A stretch of 64,000 bases of DNA from Rhizobium album (GTDB lineage Bacteria; Pseudomonadota; Alphaproteobacteria; Rhizobiales; Rhizobiaceae): the NCBI RefSeq assembly GCF_003122325.1, contig NZ_QFBC01000017.1, positions 62,001-126,000 on the forward strand, in the 5' to 3' direction. Below, piece after piece: positions 36,001 through 43,568 of the stretch; position 1 is the stretch's first letter, and every line of letters starts with the position of its first letter. The position numbers and the translations under genes are program-made. The notes below the pieces were generated by a model, which was given only the letters and a program-made list of their open reading frames with translations, was not told where the DNA came from and did no database searches.

Positions 36001-36149
36001 ACGTGCTGATGGCGACGGGGTATTCCTGCCGGTCACAGGTCAAGCTGATGGAGAAGCGCCAGATGCCGCATCCCCTGCAGATCATCCGGGCAATTCTTCA
36101 GGAAGAAGCGGCGCTTCCCCTGGAAGAACACGTCATGTATGATATGTGA
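33069..36149 (+). CDS. ydiJ: YdiJ-type FAD- and Fe-S-containing 2-hydroxyacid dehydrogenase
   Basis: A 1026-residue protein, the size of E. coli YdiJ. Residues about 50-260 form an FAD-binding PCMH domain (APRGGGTGTNGQSLTNG), then the FAD-oxidase C-terminal domain (GHVDAGVLHVRP, WGEHGKG). A ferredoxin-like segment has the cysteine motif CLACKACAGQCPVKFNVPAF near residue 660. A C-terminal CCG-type region contains ETGCCGMAGTFGHEV. Relatives oxidise D-2-hydroxyglutarate or D-lactate and reduce quinone. The ATG at 33069 begins the alignable region. The gene ends just before gntR. Confidence 0.88.
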   Translation: MIPRLETTRRAPLRSAGFLRYLAAAGLEGDIVATAADRTVFSTDNSIYQVEPQAIVFPKTIDDLKRITKALARPEFADSAIAPRGGGTGTNGQSLTNGIVVDCSRHMNRILEIDPVRRIARVEAGVVKDQLNKALAPYGLFFAPELSTSNRATIGGMISTDACGQGSCLYGKTSNHVLGLRIVLADGTDFVSRPVADDELRVLQARQDRIGDIHRTLARIAAEDSKEIERIFPKLNRFMTGYDLAHIRDREGRFDLNAVLCGSEGTLAMIAEAELNLLPIPACAALINIRYDDFQAALQDARNLVSLSVASVETVDETVLHLAKGDIIWPRIASFFPDDADGQANGINIAEVLADTPEELSLRLSAVTAALEGSPFPGRKGFTITRAKADIEAVWTMRKRAVGLLGNVDGPMRPVPFVEDTAVPPENLADYIAEFRALLDAEGLTYGMFGHVDAGVLHVRPALDLTRPDHAALVRRISDAVVSLTQKYGGVLWGEHGKGVRSEYVPAFFGPLYPRLQEIKKAFDPLNQLNPGKIVAPAGSTLPKIDDIPLRGASDRIIGNDIRAAFDNAAYCNGNGACFDFDLDGLMCPSYKATGDRRFSPKGRASLMREWLRRLAEKGVRPHEEAARQRRLKTPLQFARRVWNTLNPVNRDDFSHEVRAAMDTCLACKACAGQCPVKFNVPAFRAKFLELYYGRYLRPLKDPLIATIETMLPLMARLRPLYNLFVTSTPGKAAMRFAGLTALPALPPLSLRRALTEARIPVATPQALAALSPDQRARSVIFVPDAFTEHFDPQILLDAVDIASRLGFHAFVPPPLVNGKALHVHGYLGAFEVAAGRSARLLGRLAETGVPLVGIDPSMTLTYRSEYAGSAATRTGAHVQLPQEWLVTALERFHAPAPSTDRPPHRLMAHCTERTNAPASANQWKAVFAKLGVDLSLVETGCCGMAGTFGHEVRNRGLSEKLYGMSWRPALAEAQQDDVLMATGYSCRSQVKLMEKRQMPHPLQIIRAILQEEAALPLEEHVMYDM

Positions 36150-36153
36150 TAAA
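36134..36153. promoter_or_regulatory. GntR-type operator, site 2 (gntR promoter)
   Basis: CATGTATGATATGTGATAAA lies at the end of the ydiJ frame and 31 bases before the gntR start. Its reverse complement carries TATCACATAT. It matches the reverse complement of 45782-45801 at 18 of 20 positions, which suggests autoregulation by the adjacent GntR protein. Confidence 0.7.
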
Positions 36154-36184
36154 TGCAAACTACCGGACAAAGGGCTGTATCGGC

Positions 36185-36916
36185 ATGTCGATCATAACAC
36201 AGCGGGGCAATCTCGCGGAAATCGTCGTCGCCAAGCTTGCCGAACGCATCGACTCCGGACTTTATGCGCCAGGCGAGAAGATACCGTCAAGTGCGCAATT
36301 GTGCGAGGAGTTCGGCGTTTCCCGCACCGTCATCCGCGAGGCGCTGACCTCGCTGAAGGTCGCCGGACGTGTCATCGCCCGGCAGGGCGCTGGCGTCTAT
36401 GTCACAGAAAAGGATGTCAAGACGCTGAATTTCGAGATCAGCCGCATCGACGACATCCGTTCTGCGATGCAGATCCTAGAATTGCGGCTTGGCGTGGAGA
36501 TACAATCGGTGGCGCTTGCCGCCCAGCGCCGCACGCCGGAAGCGCTCGCGGAGATCGCCCGCGCCTTCGATTACATCGAAAACCTCGATACCAACGATGC
36601 GGAGATCGAGGCCCGCGCCGATTTCGAATTCCATCTCGCCATCGCCAAGGCGACACGCAACCCGCATTTCCCGAGCTTTCTGGACGCGGTCATGGGCGAG
36701 ATCAATTTCGACCTGGTGCTGAAACATCGCCAGTCTGGCCGCACCTACAATGCCTATCTCAAGAAGATCAACAAGGAGCATGCCGCCATCCTCGCCGCGA
36801 TCACCCAGGGTGATCCCAAGGCCGCCAAGCAGGCACTGATCGCCCATCTGGAAGAAAGCCTCAACCGCTACCGGCTGATGCTGGACGAGCCGGCGGGCAG
36901 CCAGGCGGAAGACTGA
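36185..36916 (+). CDS. GntR-family (FadR subfamily) transcriptional regulator
   Basis: A 243-residue regulator. The winged helix-turn-helix covers residues about 10-75 (PGEKIPSSAQLCEEFGVSRTVIREALTSLKVAGRV). The all-helical FCD ligand domain follows (RADFEFHLAIAKATRNPHF and NKEHAAILAAITQGDPKAA), with metal-binding His candidates in these segments. The ATG at 36185 starts the aligned region. It sits centrally among the genes whose promoters carry the same site and is the probable local regulator of the 31.5-51 kb catabolic block. Confidence 0.92.
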   Translation: MSIITQRGNLAEIVVAKLAERIDSGLYAPGEKIPSSAQLCEEFGVSRTVIREALTSLKVAGRVIARQGAGVYVTEKDVKTLNFEISRIDDIRSAMQILELRLGVEIQSVALAAQRRTPEALAEIARAFDYIENLDTNDAEIEARADFEFHLAIAKATRNPHFPSFLDAVMGEINFDLVLKHRQSGRTYNAYLKKINKEHAAILAAITQGDPKAAKQALIAHLEESLNRYRLMLDEPAGSQAED

Positions 36917-36939
36917 TCGCCGCGTTTAACGCGGCGATC
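36915..36939. terminator. Hairpin terminator between gntR and the ThDP enzyme gene
   Basis: A perfect 25-bp palindrome: arms GATCGCCGCGTT (36915-36926) and AACGCGGCGATC (36928-36939) around one T. It begins in the gntR stop codon and lies between convergent genes, so it can end transcription from both sides. Confidence 0.75.
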
Positions 36940-36959
36940 TATGAAGTCGAAGCCCAATC

Positions 36960-38645
36960 TTACGCCCGTTGCCGCAACGCCTGCTCACGGATCTGCGTCA
37001 GGCTCATCTTCACCGTCAAAGCCTCCGGGTCGATGCGGATCTCGATCAGCGCCGGCTTGCCCGAGGCCTCCGAACGGCGGAAGGCATCGGCAAACTGCGC
37101 CGTCGTCTCCACCGTTTCGCCATGCAGGCCGTAGGAGCGAGCAAGCGCGGCAAAATCCGGATTGGTGAGTTTCGTTCCGGCGACACGGCCGGGATAGCTG
37201 CGCTCCTGGTGCATGCGGATGGTGCCGTACATGCCGTTGTTGATGACGAGGAAAATGACGCGGGCGTCATATTGCATCGCCGTCGCCAGTTCCTGGCCGT
37301 TCATTAGGAAGCAGCCGTCGCCGGCAAACGCTACCACCGACCGGCCGGGCTCGGTGATCTTGGCGGCGATTGCCGCCGGGACGCCGTATCCCATCGAGCC
37401 GTTGGTCGGCCCGAGCTGGGTACGGAAGGTGCGGTACTGGTAGAATCGGTGCGCCCAGGCGGAATAGTTGCCGGCGCCCGTCGTCAGAATGGCGTCCGCA
37501 GGCAGATGGCCGCGCAGCCACTCCATGATGTCGCCCATCTGCACCGGCCCCGGTGTCTGCGGATGTTTGAGATTTTCCAGGTAGTCGGCATGCGCAGCCT
37601 TCGTCCATTCAGACCAGGCCGGCGCCGCGGCGGGCTTGAGCTTCGCCGCTTGCGAGAGAAAACCGCCGACGCTGGCATTGATCGGCAGGCTGGCATGGTA
37701 GACGCGGCCCAGTTCCTCCGCCCCGGCATGGATATGGACGAGGGTCTGCTTCGGCACGGGAATATCGATCATCGTGTAGGCGCCGGTGGTCATTTCGCCG
37801 AGACGGGCGCCGACACAGAGCAGGAGATCGCAATCCCTGACGCGCTGGACAAGCTTCGGGCCGGCAGCAAGGCCGAGGTCGCCGGCATAATTCGCATGGC
37901 TGTTGTCGAACAGGTCCTGGCAGCGGAAGGACGCGGCGACCGGCAGCGAGAATGCCTCAGAGAAGGCTTTAAGATCGGCCACCGCCTTTTGCGTCCATCC
38001 GCCACCGCCGGCGACCAGGATCGGCCGCTGTGCCGTTGCCAGCAGGGCGATAAGCTCGTCGAGCTGCGGCTGGCCGGCATAGGTTTCAACCCGCTTGTAG
38101 GCGGGGGTATCAGCGACGGCTACCCTGTCGGTCAGCATGTCTTCCGGCAGCGCCACCACCACAGGCCCCGGCCGGCCGTTGACGGCACGATGGAAGGCCT
38201 GGGAAATCAGTTCGGGAATGCGTGCGGCATCCTCGATCTCCACCACCCACTTCGCCATCTGGCCGAACATGCGGCGGTAGTCGATTTCCTGGAAGGCCTC
38301 GCGCTCCACCTGGTCACGCGCCACCTGGCCGATGAACAGGATCATCGGCGTCGAATCCTGAAACGCCGTGTGCACGCCGACGGAGGCATTGGTCGCGCCC
38401 GGTCCGCGAGTGACGAAGCAGATGCCCGGCTTGCCGGTCAGCTTTCCGTAGGCTTCCGCCATATAGGCCGCCCCACCCTCCTGCCGGCAGATGACGAATT
38501 GGATCGCCTCCTCGGCATCGTGGAAGGCATCGAGGGCCGCCAGATAACTCTCGCCCGGCACGCCGAACACACGCTCCACGCCATGGATCTTCAGGGCGTC
38601 GACCAGGACCTGGCCGCCGCTGCGGGTCTCATATTCGGTTGTCAT
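36960..38645 (-). CDS. Thiamine-diphosphate enzyme, acetolactate-synthase-like
   Basis: A 561-residue ThDP enzyme. The catalytic glutamate is in ICRQEGGAAYMAEAYG (residue about 55). The C-terminal ThDP motif is AGDGCFLMNGQELATAMQY with INNGMYG. It resembles the acetolactate synthase large subunit, glyoxylate carboligase and oxalyl-CoA decarboxylase group, but no regulatory subunit gene is present. It is the last gene of the operon that begins with the hydantoinase A gene. It probably acts on a 2-oxo acid made by the upstream aminotransferase or oxidase. Confidence 0.88.
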   Translation of the reverse strand: MTTEYETRSGGQVLVDALKIHGVERVFGVPGESYLAALDAFHDAEEAIQFVICRQEGGAAYMAEAYGKLTGKPGICFVTRGPGATNASVGVHTAFQDSTPMILFIGQVARDQVEREAFQEIDYRRMFGQMAKWVVEIEDAARIPELISQAFHRAVNGRPGPVVVALPEDMLTDRVAVADTPAYKRVETYAGQPQLDELIALLATAQRPILVAGGGGWTQKAVADLKAFSEAFSLPVAASFRCQDLFDNSHANYAGDLGLAAGPKLVQRVRDCDLLLCVGARLGEMTTGAYTMIDIPVPKQTLVHIHAGAEELGRVYHASLPINASVGGFLSQAAKLKPAAAPAWSEWTKAAHADYLENLKHPQTPGPVQMGDIMEWLRGHLPADAILTTGAGNYSAWAHRFYQYRTFRTQLGPTNGSMGYGVPAAIAAKITEPGRSVVAFAGDGCFLMNGQELATAMQYDARVIFLVINNGMYGTIRMHQERSYPGRVAGTKLTNPDFAALARSYGLHGETVETTAQFADAFRRSEASGKPALIEIRIDPEALTVKMSLTQIREQALRQRA

Positions 38646-38662
38646 GTCAGTCTCCTCAGCCG

Positions 38663-39868
38663 TTAAATGACGGCATCCTCTAGGAACGGCCGGTTCGCGA
38701 CGACGCGCTCATAGCCGAAGGGCGAAAGGTCGAGCGTCTTGAAGCCGCCATAGGTGATCAGTTCGGAAAGCCCTCGCCCCATCGCCGGCGATTGCTGCAG
38801 GCCGTGGCCTGAAAAGCCGTTGGCGAACAGGAAATTCTTCACCGCGCCGTGCGGGCCAAGAATGACGTTGTGGTCGAGCGTGCAATAGTCGTAGTGCCCG
38901 GCCCAGCTGTTGACCACCTTGATCGCCTCGAAGGCCGGTACCCGGCCGGCCAGCGTCGGCCAGATTTCGTCCTCGAACTCGTCATGCATCACGGCGAAAT
39001 CGGTGGGATCGACCTCCGGATCGTGCTTTGGATAGGTGCCCATCAGGTAGAACTTGCCTTCCGGGCGGAAGAATACGCCGGTTGGATCGATAGTCAGGCC
39101 GACGCCGGGACCGAGCGGTGTGCGGCAATCGACGACGAACAGCGAGCGGCGGCGCGGTTCGACGGGAATGTCGAGGCCGGCCATGCGGGCAACCTTCTTG
39201 CCGTTGGTGCCGGAGGTGTTGACGAGCGTGCCGCAGGCGATCGTCTGGCCGCCCTTCGTTGTTACCGAGACGATACGATCACCCTCGCGGTGTACGGCGA
39301 CGACCTCGTCCTCGATATATTCGACGCCGAGCGTGCGGGCCTTCTTGCGGAAACCCTGGAGCAGGCCGACGCTATCGAACCAGCCCTCGCCGCGTTCGCC
39401 GGCGCTGCCGAGCGTCAGGCCTTCGGTGTTGAGCCATGGGAAGCGCTTCCCCAGCCCTTCCGGGTCGAGCAGCGACACTTCGGCACCACAGGCGATCTGC
39501 GTATCATGGTTGCGGCGCAGCACATCCGCGCCGCGCTCGTCGCCGGCGAGGAACAGGTAGCCGTTCTCGTGGAAACCGATCTCGGGCGTATCGTCATCGA
39601 CGGCGACGTTTTCCTTGAAATTGCGGATGAACTCGGTGCCGAATTGCGAAACCTGCACGTTGATCGCATTGGAGAACTGGTGGCGGATCGAACTGGAGGA
39701 CAGCGCCGTCGCCGAACGCTGGTAGGTCCAGTCCTTCTCGATGACCAGCACCGAGCCGGTGAAATCGGGATTGGTCGCCAGGAAATAGGCCGTGGCACTG
39801 CCGACCACGGCACCACCGACGATGATCACGTCATACGAAGTCTTCGAAGCCTGCATCGCCGCGCTCAC
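38663..39868 (-). CDS. DAO-family FAD-dependent oxidoreductase (FOXRED1/sarcosine-oxidase-like)
   Basis: A 401-residue FAD oxidoreductase. Dinucleotide motif VIIVGGAVVGSATAYFLA at residues 14-31, then RRSLFVVDCRTPLG and a C-terminal HYDYCTLDHNVILGPHG with NGFSGHGLQQSPAMGRGLSE, which match the FOXRED1/sarcosine oxidase beta group. Such enzymes oxidise secondary or N-methyl amines such as sarcosine. Its start overlaps the end of the uronate-dehydrogenase-like gene by 4 bp (ATGA). The substrate is not established. Confidence 0.88.
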   Translation of the reverse strand: MSAAMQASKTSYDVIIVGGAVVGSATAYFLATNPDFTGSVLVIEKDWTYQRSATALSSSSIRHQFSNAINVQVSQFGTEFIRNFKENVAVDDDTPEIGFHENGYLFLAGDERGADVLRRNHDTQIACGAEVSLLDPEGLGKRFPWLNTEGLTLGSAGERGEGWFDSVGLLQGFRKKARTLGVEYIEDEVVAVHREGDRIVSVTTKGGQTIACGTLVNTSGTNGKKVARMAGLDIPVEPRRRSLFVVDCRTPLGPGVGLTIDPTGVFFRPEGKFYLMGTYPKHDPEVDPTDFAVMHDEFEDEIWPTLAGRVPAFEAIKVVNSWAGHYDYCTLDHNVILGPHGAVKNFLFANGFSGHGLQQSPAMGRGLSELITYGGFKTLDLSPFGYERVVANRPFLEDAVI

Positions 39869-40677
39869 TTCTTGTCGTCTTCGAAATGGCCGGCGGCGCA
39901 GAAGCTGCCGCCCTGGAAGCGGACAGCGGGATCGTTCGGGTCCCCCTGCTGCGTCTTGGCGAAGACCTTGTCTGCATAGTCATCGGCGCTGTCTTCCGGC
40001 TTGTAGCCGAGCGAGGCGGCCGTCCGGTTGTCCCAGAAGGCACGGCTATTGTGCGACATGCCGTAAGCGACCATGAAACCGACGCGTTCCGCCGACAGGC
40101 TCTTTTCGACGAGCTGACGGCAGTCGCGATAGGAAAGCCAGGTGATCAGGTGCCGCCGGTCGGTCGGCTCCGGAAAACAGGAGCCGATGCGGATCGAGAC
40201 GGTCTCGATGCCGAACTTGTCGAAATAATAGCGGCCGAGGTTTTCGACGAAGGTCTTGGAGACGCCGTAGAGGCTGTCCGGCCGGGTCGGCACGCTGCCG
40301 TCGATGGTTTCGGTGCGTTCGTAATAGCCGATGGCGTGCACGGAGCTGGCGTAAACGATGCGCCTGACGCCGTGGCGGCGGGCTGCCTCGTAGATGTGGT
40401 AACCGCCGGAAATGTTGCTATCGAGGATCGTTTTCCATTCGGCTTCGAGCGGCTGCCCGCCCAGGTGCACGATGGCATCGCATCCCTTCACCGCCTCCGA
40501 GACTGCATCGAAATCGGCCAGGTCGAGCGTGGCATCCTCCTCATGGGGGCCAAGGTTTTCGCAGGGCTTGCGGTCGGACAGGCGGACGATCTTGCCCAGC
40601 CGGGTGCCCGACTGGCGAAGCGCCGTGCCGACGGCGCCGGAGGCGCCCGTCAAAAGAACTCTCTGGAAATGGGACAT
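39865..40677 (-). CDS. Uronate-dehydrogenase-like NAD-dependent epimerase/dehydratase
   Basis: A 270-residue extended SDR. Cofactor motif LLTGASGAVG, catalytic YGVSK, and blocks LYGVSKTFVENLGRYYFDKFG, VSIRIGSCFPEP and DPNDPAVRFQGG that match Agrobacterium uronate dehydrogenase (which oxidises glucuronate and galacturonate to aldaric lactones). The ATG at 40677 aligns with that family; an ATG 12 codons upstream is unlikely. Its presence with hydantoinase-type genes is unusual. It lies between the aminotransferase and DAO-oxidase genes. Confidence 0.85.
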   Translation of the reverse strand: MSHFQRVLLTGASGAVGTALRQSGTRLGKIVRLSDRKPCENLGPHEEDATLDLADFDAVSEAVKGCDAIVHLGGQPLEAEWKTILDSNISGGYHIYEAARRHGVRRIVYASSVHAIGYYERTETIDGSVPTRPDSLYGVSKTFVENLGRYYFDKFGIETVSIRIGSCFPEPTDRRHLITWLSYRDCRQLVEKSLSAERVGFMVAYGMSHNSRAFWDNRTAASLGYKPEDSADDYADKVFAKTQQGDPNDPAVRFQGGSFCAAGHFEDDKK

Positions 40678-40690
40678 GGTGTTTCCCTCT

Positions 40691-41902
40691 TTAGCGCAGC
40701 CGGGCCAAGGCATCGGCGATGCGCTCGATGGCCAATGTCAGATTATCGCGGGATGTCGCAAAGGAAAGACGGATATAGGGCTCGACGCCGAAGGCCGCGC
40801 CCGGCACGGTCGCAACCTTGCCTTCCGTCAGCAGGTAGGAGGCGAGCTCGGTGTCGTTGGCGATTGCCGTTCCGTCGGGCGCCGTCCTGCCGATATAGGG
40901 CGCACATTTCGGGAAGAGGTAGAAGGCACCTTCCGGCGCACGCACGCCAAGGCCCGGAATGGCGCCAAAACCCCTGGCGACCAGGTCACCGCGCGCCCGG
41001 TATTCGGCTACCGCCGTGGCGACGAAATCCTGCGGGCCGTTCAGCGCTGCCGCCGCTGCCACCTGGGTGATCGACGATGGGCAGGTGGTGCTCTGCGACT
41101 GCATCTTGTTCAGCACCGCCGTCAGGCTCTTCGGCCCGGCGGCGTAACCGAGCCGCCAGCCGGTCATGGCATAGGCTTTCGAGACGCCGTTGATGAGCAG
41201 CGTGCGGTCGCGCAGCTCCGGGCAGGCATTGGCGAAGGAGGTGAAGGGCACGTCGCCGCAGACGATGTGCTCGTAGATTTCGTCCGACATGATGGCGACG
41301 CGGGGATGGCGGGCCAGCACCTCGCCCAGCGCCCGCAGCTCGTCCGCCGTATAGATCGCCCCTGTCGGATTGGAGGGCGAATTGAACAGGAACCAGCGCG
41401 TCTTCGGCGTGATCGCCGCCTCCAGCCGCTCCGGCGTGATCTTGAAGGCATCCTCGACGCCGCAGGCAACGATCTTCGGCTGGCCGCCATGCAGGATGAC
41501 GATGTCCGTGTAGGAAACCCAGTAGGGTGCCGGCACCACCACCTCGTCACCCGGTTCCAGCGTGCCTAGGAAGGCGTTGAACAGGATCTGCTTGGCGCCG
41601 TTGCCGATGGAAATCTCGTCCATGGCATAATCGAGGCGGTTTTCGCGCTTGAATTTCTTCACGATCGCATCGCGCAGTTCCGGCAGGCCGTCAGGAGCGG
41701 TGTAGCGGGTAATGCCGCGCTTCATCGCATCGACGGCGGCGTCGACGATGTGGGCTGGCGTGTCGAAATCCGGCTCGCCGAGCGACAGGTCGATCACCTG
41801 CTCGCCCTTCGCCCGCATCGCCTTGGCCGCCATGGAAACGGCCATGGAGGGCGACGATTTGATGGTGGATGCCCTGTGGCTTTCGAATGCGATCATGTTC
41901 AT
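40691..41902 (-). CDS. Class I/II pyridoxal-phosphate aminotransferase (aspartate aminotransferase-like)
   Basis: A 403-residue fold-type I aminotransferase. Motifs: SLGEPDFDTPAHI at the N-terminus, NSPSNPTGAIY, SDEIYEHIVC, PLP lysine in INGVSKAYAMTGWRLGY, and the carboxylate-binding Arg in RLSFATS. This is the Iγ aspartate aminotransferase group (AatA). It is coupled to the hydantoinase B gene by a 4-bp overlap. It presumably deaminates an amino acid produced in the pathway. Confidence 0.92.
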   Translation of the reverse strand: MNMIAFESHRASTIKSSPSMAVSMAAKAMRAKGEQVIDLSLGEPDFDTPAHIVDAAVDAMKRGITRYTAPDGLPELRDAIVKKFKRENRLDYAMDEISIGNGAKQILFNAFLGTLEPGDEVVVPAPYWVSYTDIVILHGGQPKIVACGVEDAFKITPERLEAAITPKTRWFLFNSPSNPTGAIYTADELRALGEVLARHPRVAIMSDEIYEHIVCGDVPFTSFANACPELRDRTLLINGVSKAYAMTGWRLGYAAGPKSLTAVLNKMQSQSTTCPSSITQVAAAAALNGPQDFVATAVAEYRARGDLVARGFGAIPGLGVRAPEGAFYLFPKCAPYIGRTAPDGTAIANDTELASYLLTEGKVATVPGAAFGVEPYIRLSFATSRDNLTLAIERIADALARLR

Positions 41903-43557
41903 GCCTTTTCTCCCGCCTTGCCGTAGAGTGCAGCCTGTTCCGCGGTGATATATCCGTGCTTGACGTCATGGGCGACCGCGTCCGCCGGGCGTGTGGCCGG
42001 ATCGCCGTATCCGCCGCCGCCGGGCAAGGAGAGGACGAGCCGCCGGCCTTCCGGCACGAATTGCAGGCCCTTGCCCTTCAGCACCGTACCGTCGTCGAGC
42101 GCCACGCAGCCCGCGGCGCCGTCGAGACCGCCGTCGCGGCCGCGGGCCGGATGGTTCAGGCGGTCGAACATGGCGGAGAAGCGGAACGAGAAGCCTTCGG
42201 CCGCTTCGATCTCGATCATCTGGCCGAGACCGCCGCGTTGCGCGCCGGCGCCGCCGGAGCCTTCGCGCAGTTCCTTGCGCCAGACGATGACCGGGCCGAC
42301 ATTCTCCGTCGCCTCGATCGGCATGGTATGCACGCCGCTCGGAAAAGCCGTGGCATTCAGGCCGTCGAGCGATGCGCGCGCGCCGGAACCACCGGAATTG
42401 AACATCAGGATTTCGGCACCTTTTCCGCCGATCTGGTCGGAGACGGGGCGAACGCTCATATGCAGGTTCCACAAGGCGCTGGCGCCTTCCGCCGGCACCT
42501 GGCCGGGCAGCGCCTGATGCAGGGCGCCGAGCACCAGGTCGGGGACGAAATGGCCGAGCACATGGCGCACGGCAACAGGTGCCGGGCGTTTGGCGTTCAG
42601 GATGCAGCCTTCCGGCGCGGCGACGTCGAAGGGTGCGAGCGAAGCGGCATTGTTGGGAATGTCCGGCGCGAGGACACATTTGATGCCGTAGCAGGCATAG
42701 GCCTTGGCATAAACGAGCGGCACGTTGATACCGAACTTGCTCATGCCCGAGGTGCCATCGAAATCGACCAGCACGCCGTCGGCGCCGATGGTGAGTTTTG
42801 CCGCCAGATGCACTGGTTCGTCGTAGCCGTCGAGGTCGAGGCTGTAGGACCAACTGCCGTGCGGAAGATTGTGAAGGCGCTCCAGCGTCGCCTCGCGGCT
42901 GTGCTTGAGGATGAAGCCGCCGATCATCGAGAGATCGTCTAGATTGAACTCCGTCAGCATGTCGATCAGGCGGCGGTGGCCGGTCTCGTTGCAGGCCGCC
43001 AGCGCGTGGAAATCGCCGACCACCTTGTCGTTTTCGCGCACATTGTTGCGCACGATATGGATGAGCGTGCGGTTCAGTTCGCCGCGCTCGAAGAACTTCA
43101 TGATCGGGATGAAGAGGCCTTCTTCATAGACTTCCCGCGCATCCGGCCCGAAACCGCGCCCGCCGACATCGACGACATGGGCGGTGGAGGCAAAATAACC
43201 GACCAGCCTGCCATGGTGGAAGGACGGCGTGACGACGGTGATGTCGTGCAGGTGACCGGTGCCCTTCCAGGGATCGTTGGTGATGTAGACATCGCCTTCG
43301 AAGATGTTTTCCGGGCCTATGTCGCGGATGAAATGCGCGACCGACTCGGCCATGGCGTTGACGTGGCCCGGCGTGCCGGTGACGGCCTGCGCCAGCATGC
43401 GGCCTTCGAGGTCGAAGACGCCGGCGGACAGGTCGCCCGCCTCGCGGACCGAGGTGGAGAAGGCGGTGCGGATCAGCGTCTGGGCCTGCTCTTCCACCAC
43501 GGAGATCAGGCGGTTCCACATGACCTGCATGTGGATATCGATCATCGATTGAGTCAT
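41899..43557 (-). CDS. hyuB: Hydantoinase B/oxoprolinase-family subunit
   Basis: A 552-residue HyuB protein: EAGDLSAGVFDLEGRMLAQ, HVNAMAESVAHF, TNDPWKGTGHLHDI, TAHVVDVGG and the C-terminal LSLPGGGGYGDP. The ATG at 43557 has GAGG upstream and replaces a longer frame. HyuB with HyuA forms ATP-dependent cyclic-amide hydrolases (5-oxoprolinase, N-methylhydantoinase) or acetone-carboxylase-like carboxylases. It is the second gene of the operon, 11 bp after hyuA, and its end overlaps the aminotransferase start. Confidence 0.9.
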   Translation of the reverse strand: MTQSMIDIHMQVMWNRLISVVEEQAQTLIRTAFSTSVREAGDLSAGVFDLEGRMLAQAVTGTPGHVNAMAESVAHFIRDIGPENIFEGDVYITNDPWKGTGHLHDITVVTPSFHHGRLVGYFASTAHVVDVGGRGFGPDAREVYEEGLFIPIMKFFERGELNRTLIHIVRNNVRENDKVVGDFHALAACNETGHRRLIDMLTEFNLDDLSMIGGFILKHSREATLERLHNLPHGSWSYSLDLDGYDEPVHLAAKLTIGADGVLVDFDGTSGMSKFGINVPLVYAKAYACYGIKCVLAPDIPNNAASLAPFDVAAPEGCILNAKRPAPVAVRHVLGHFVPDLVLGALHQALPGQVPAEGASALWNLHMSVRPVSDQIGGKGAEILMFNSGGSGARASLDGLNATAFPSGVHTMPIEATENVGPVIVWRKELREGSGGAGAQRGGLGQMIEIEAAEGFSFRFSAMFDRLNHPARGRDGGLDGAAGCVALDDGTVLKGKGLQFVPEGRRLVLSLPGGGGYGDPATRPADAVAHDVKHGYITAEQAALYGKAGEKA

Positions 43558-43568
43558 CGGTCCAATCC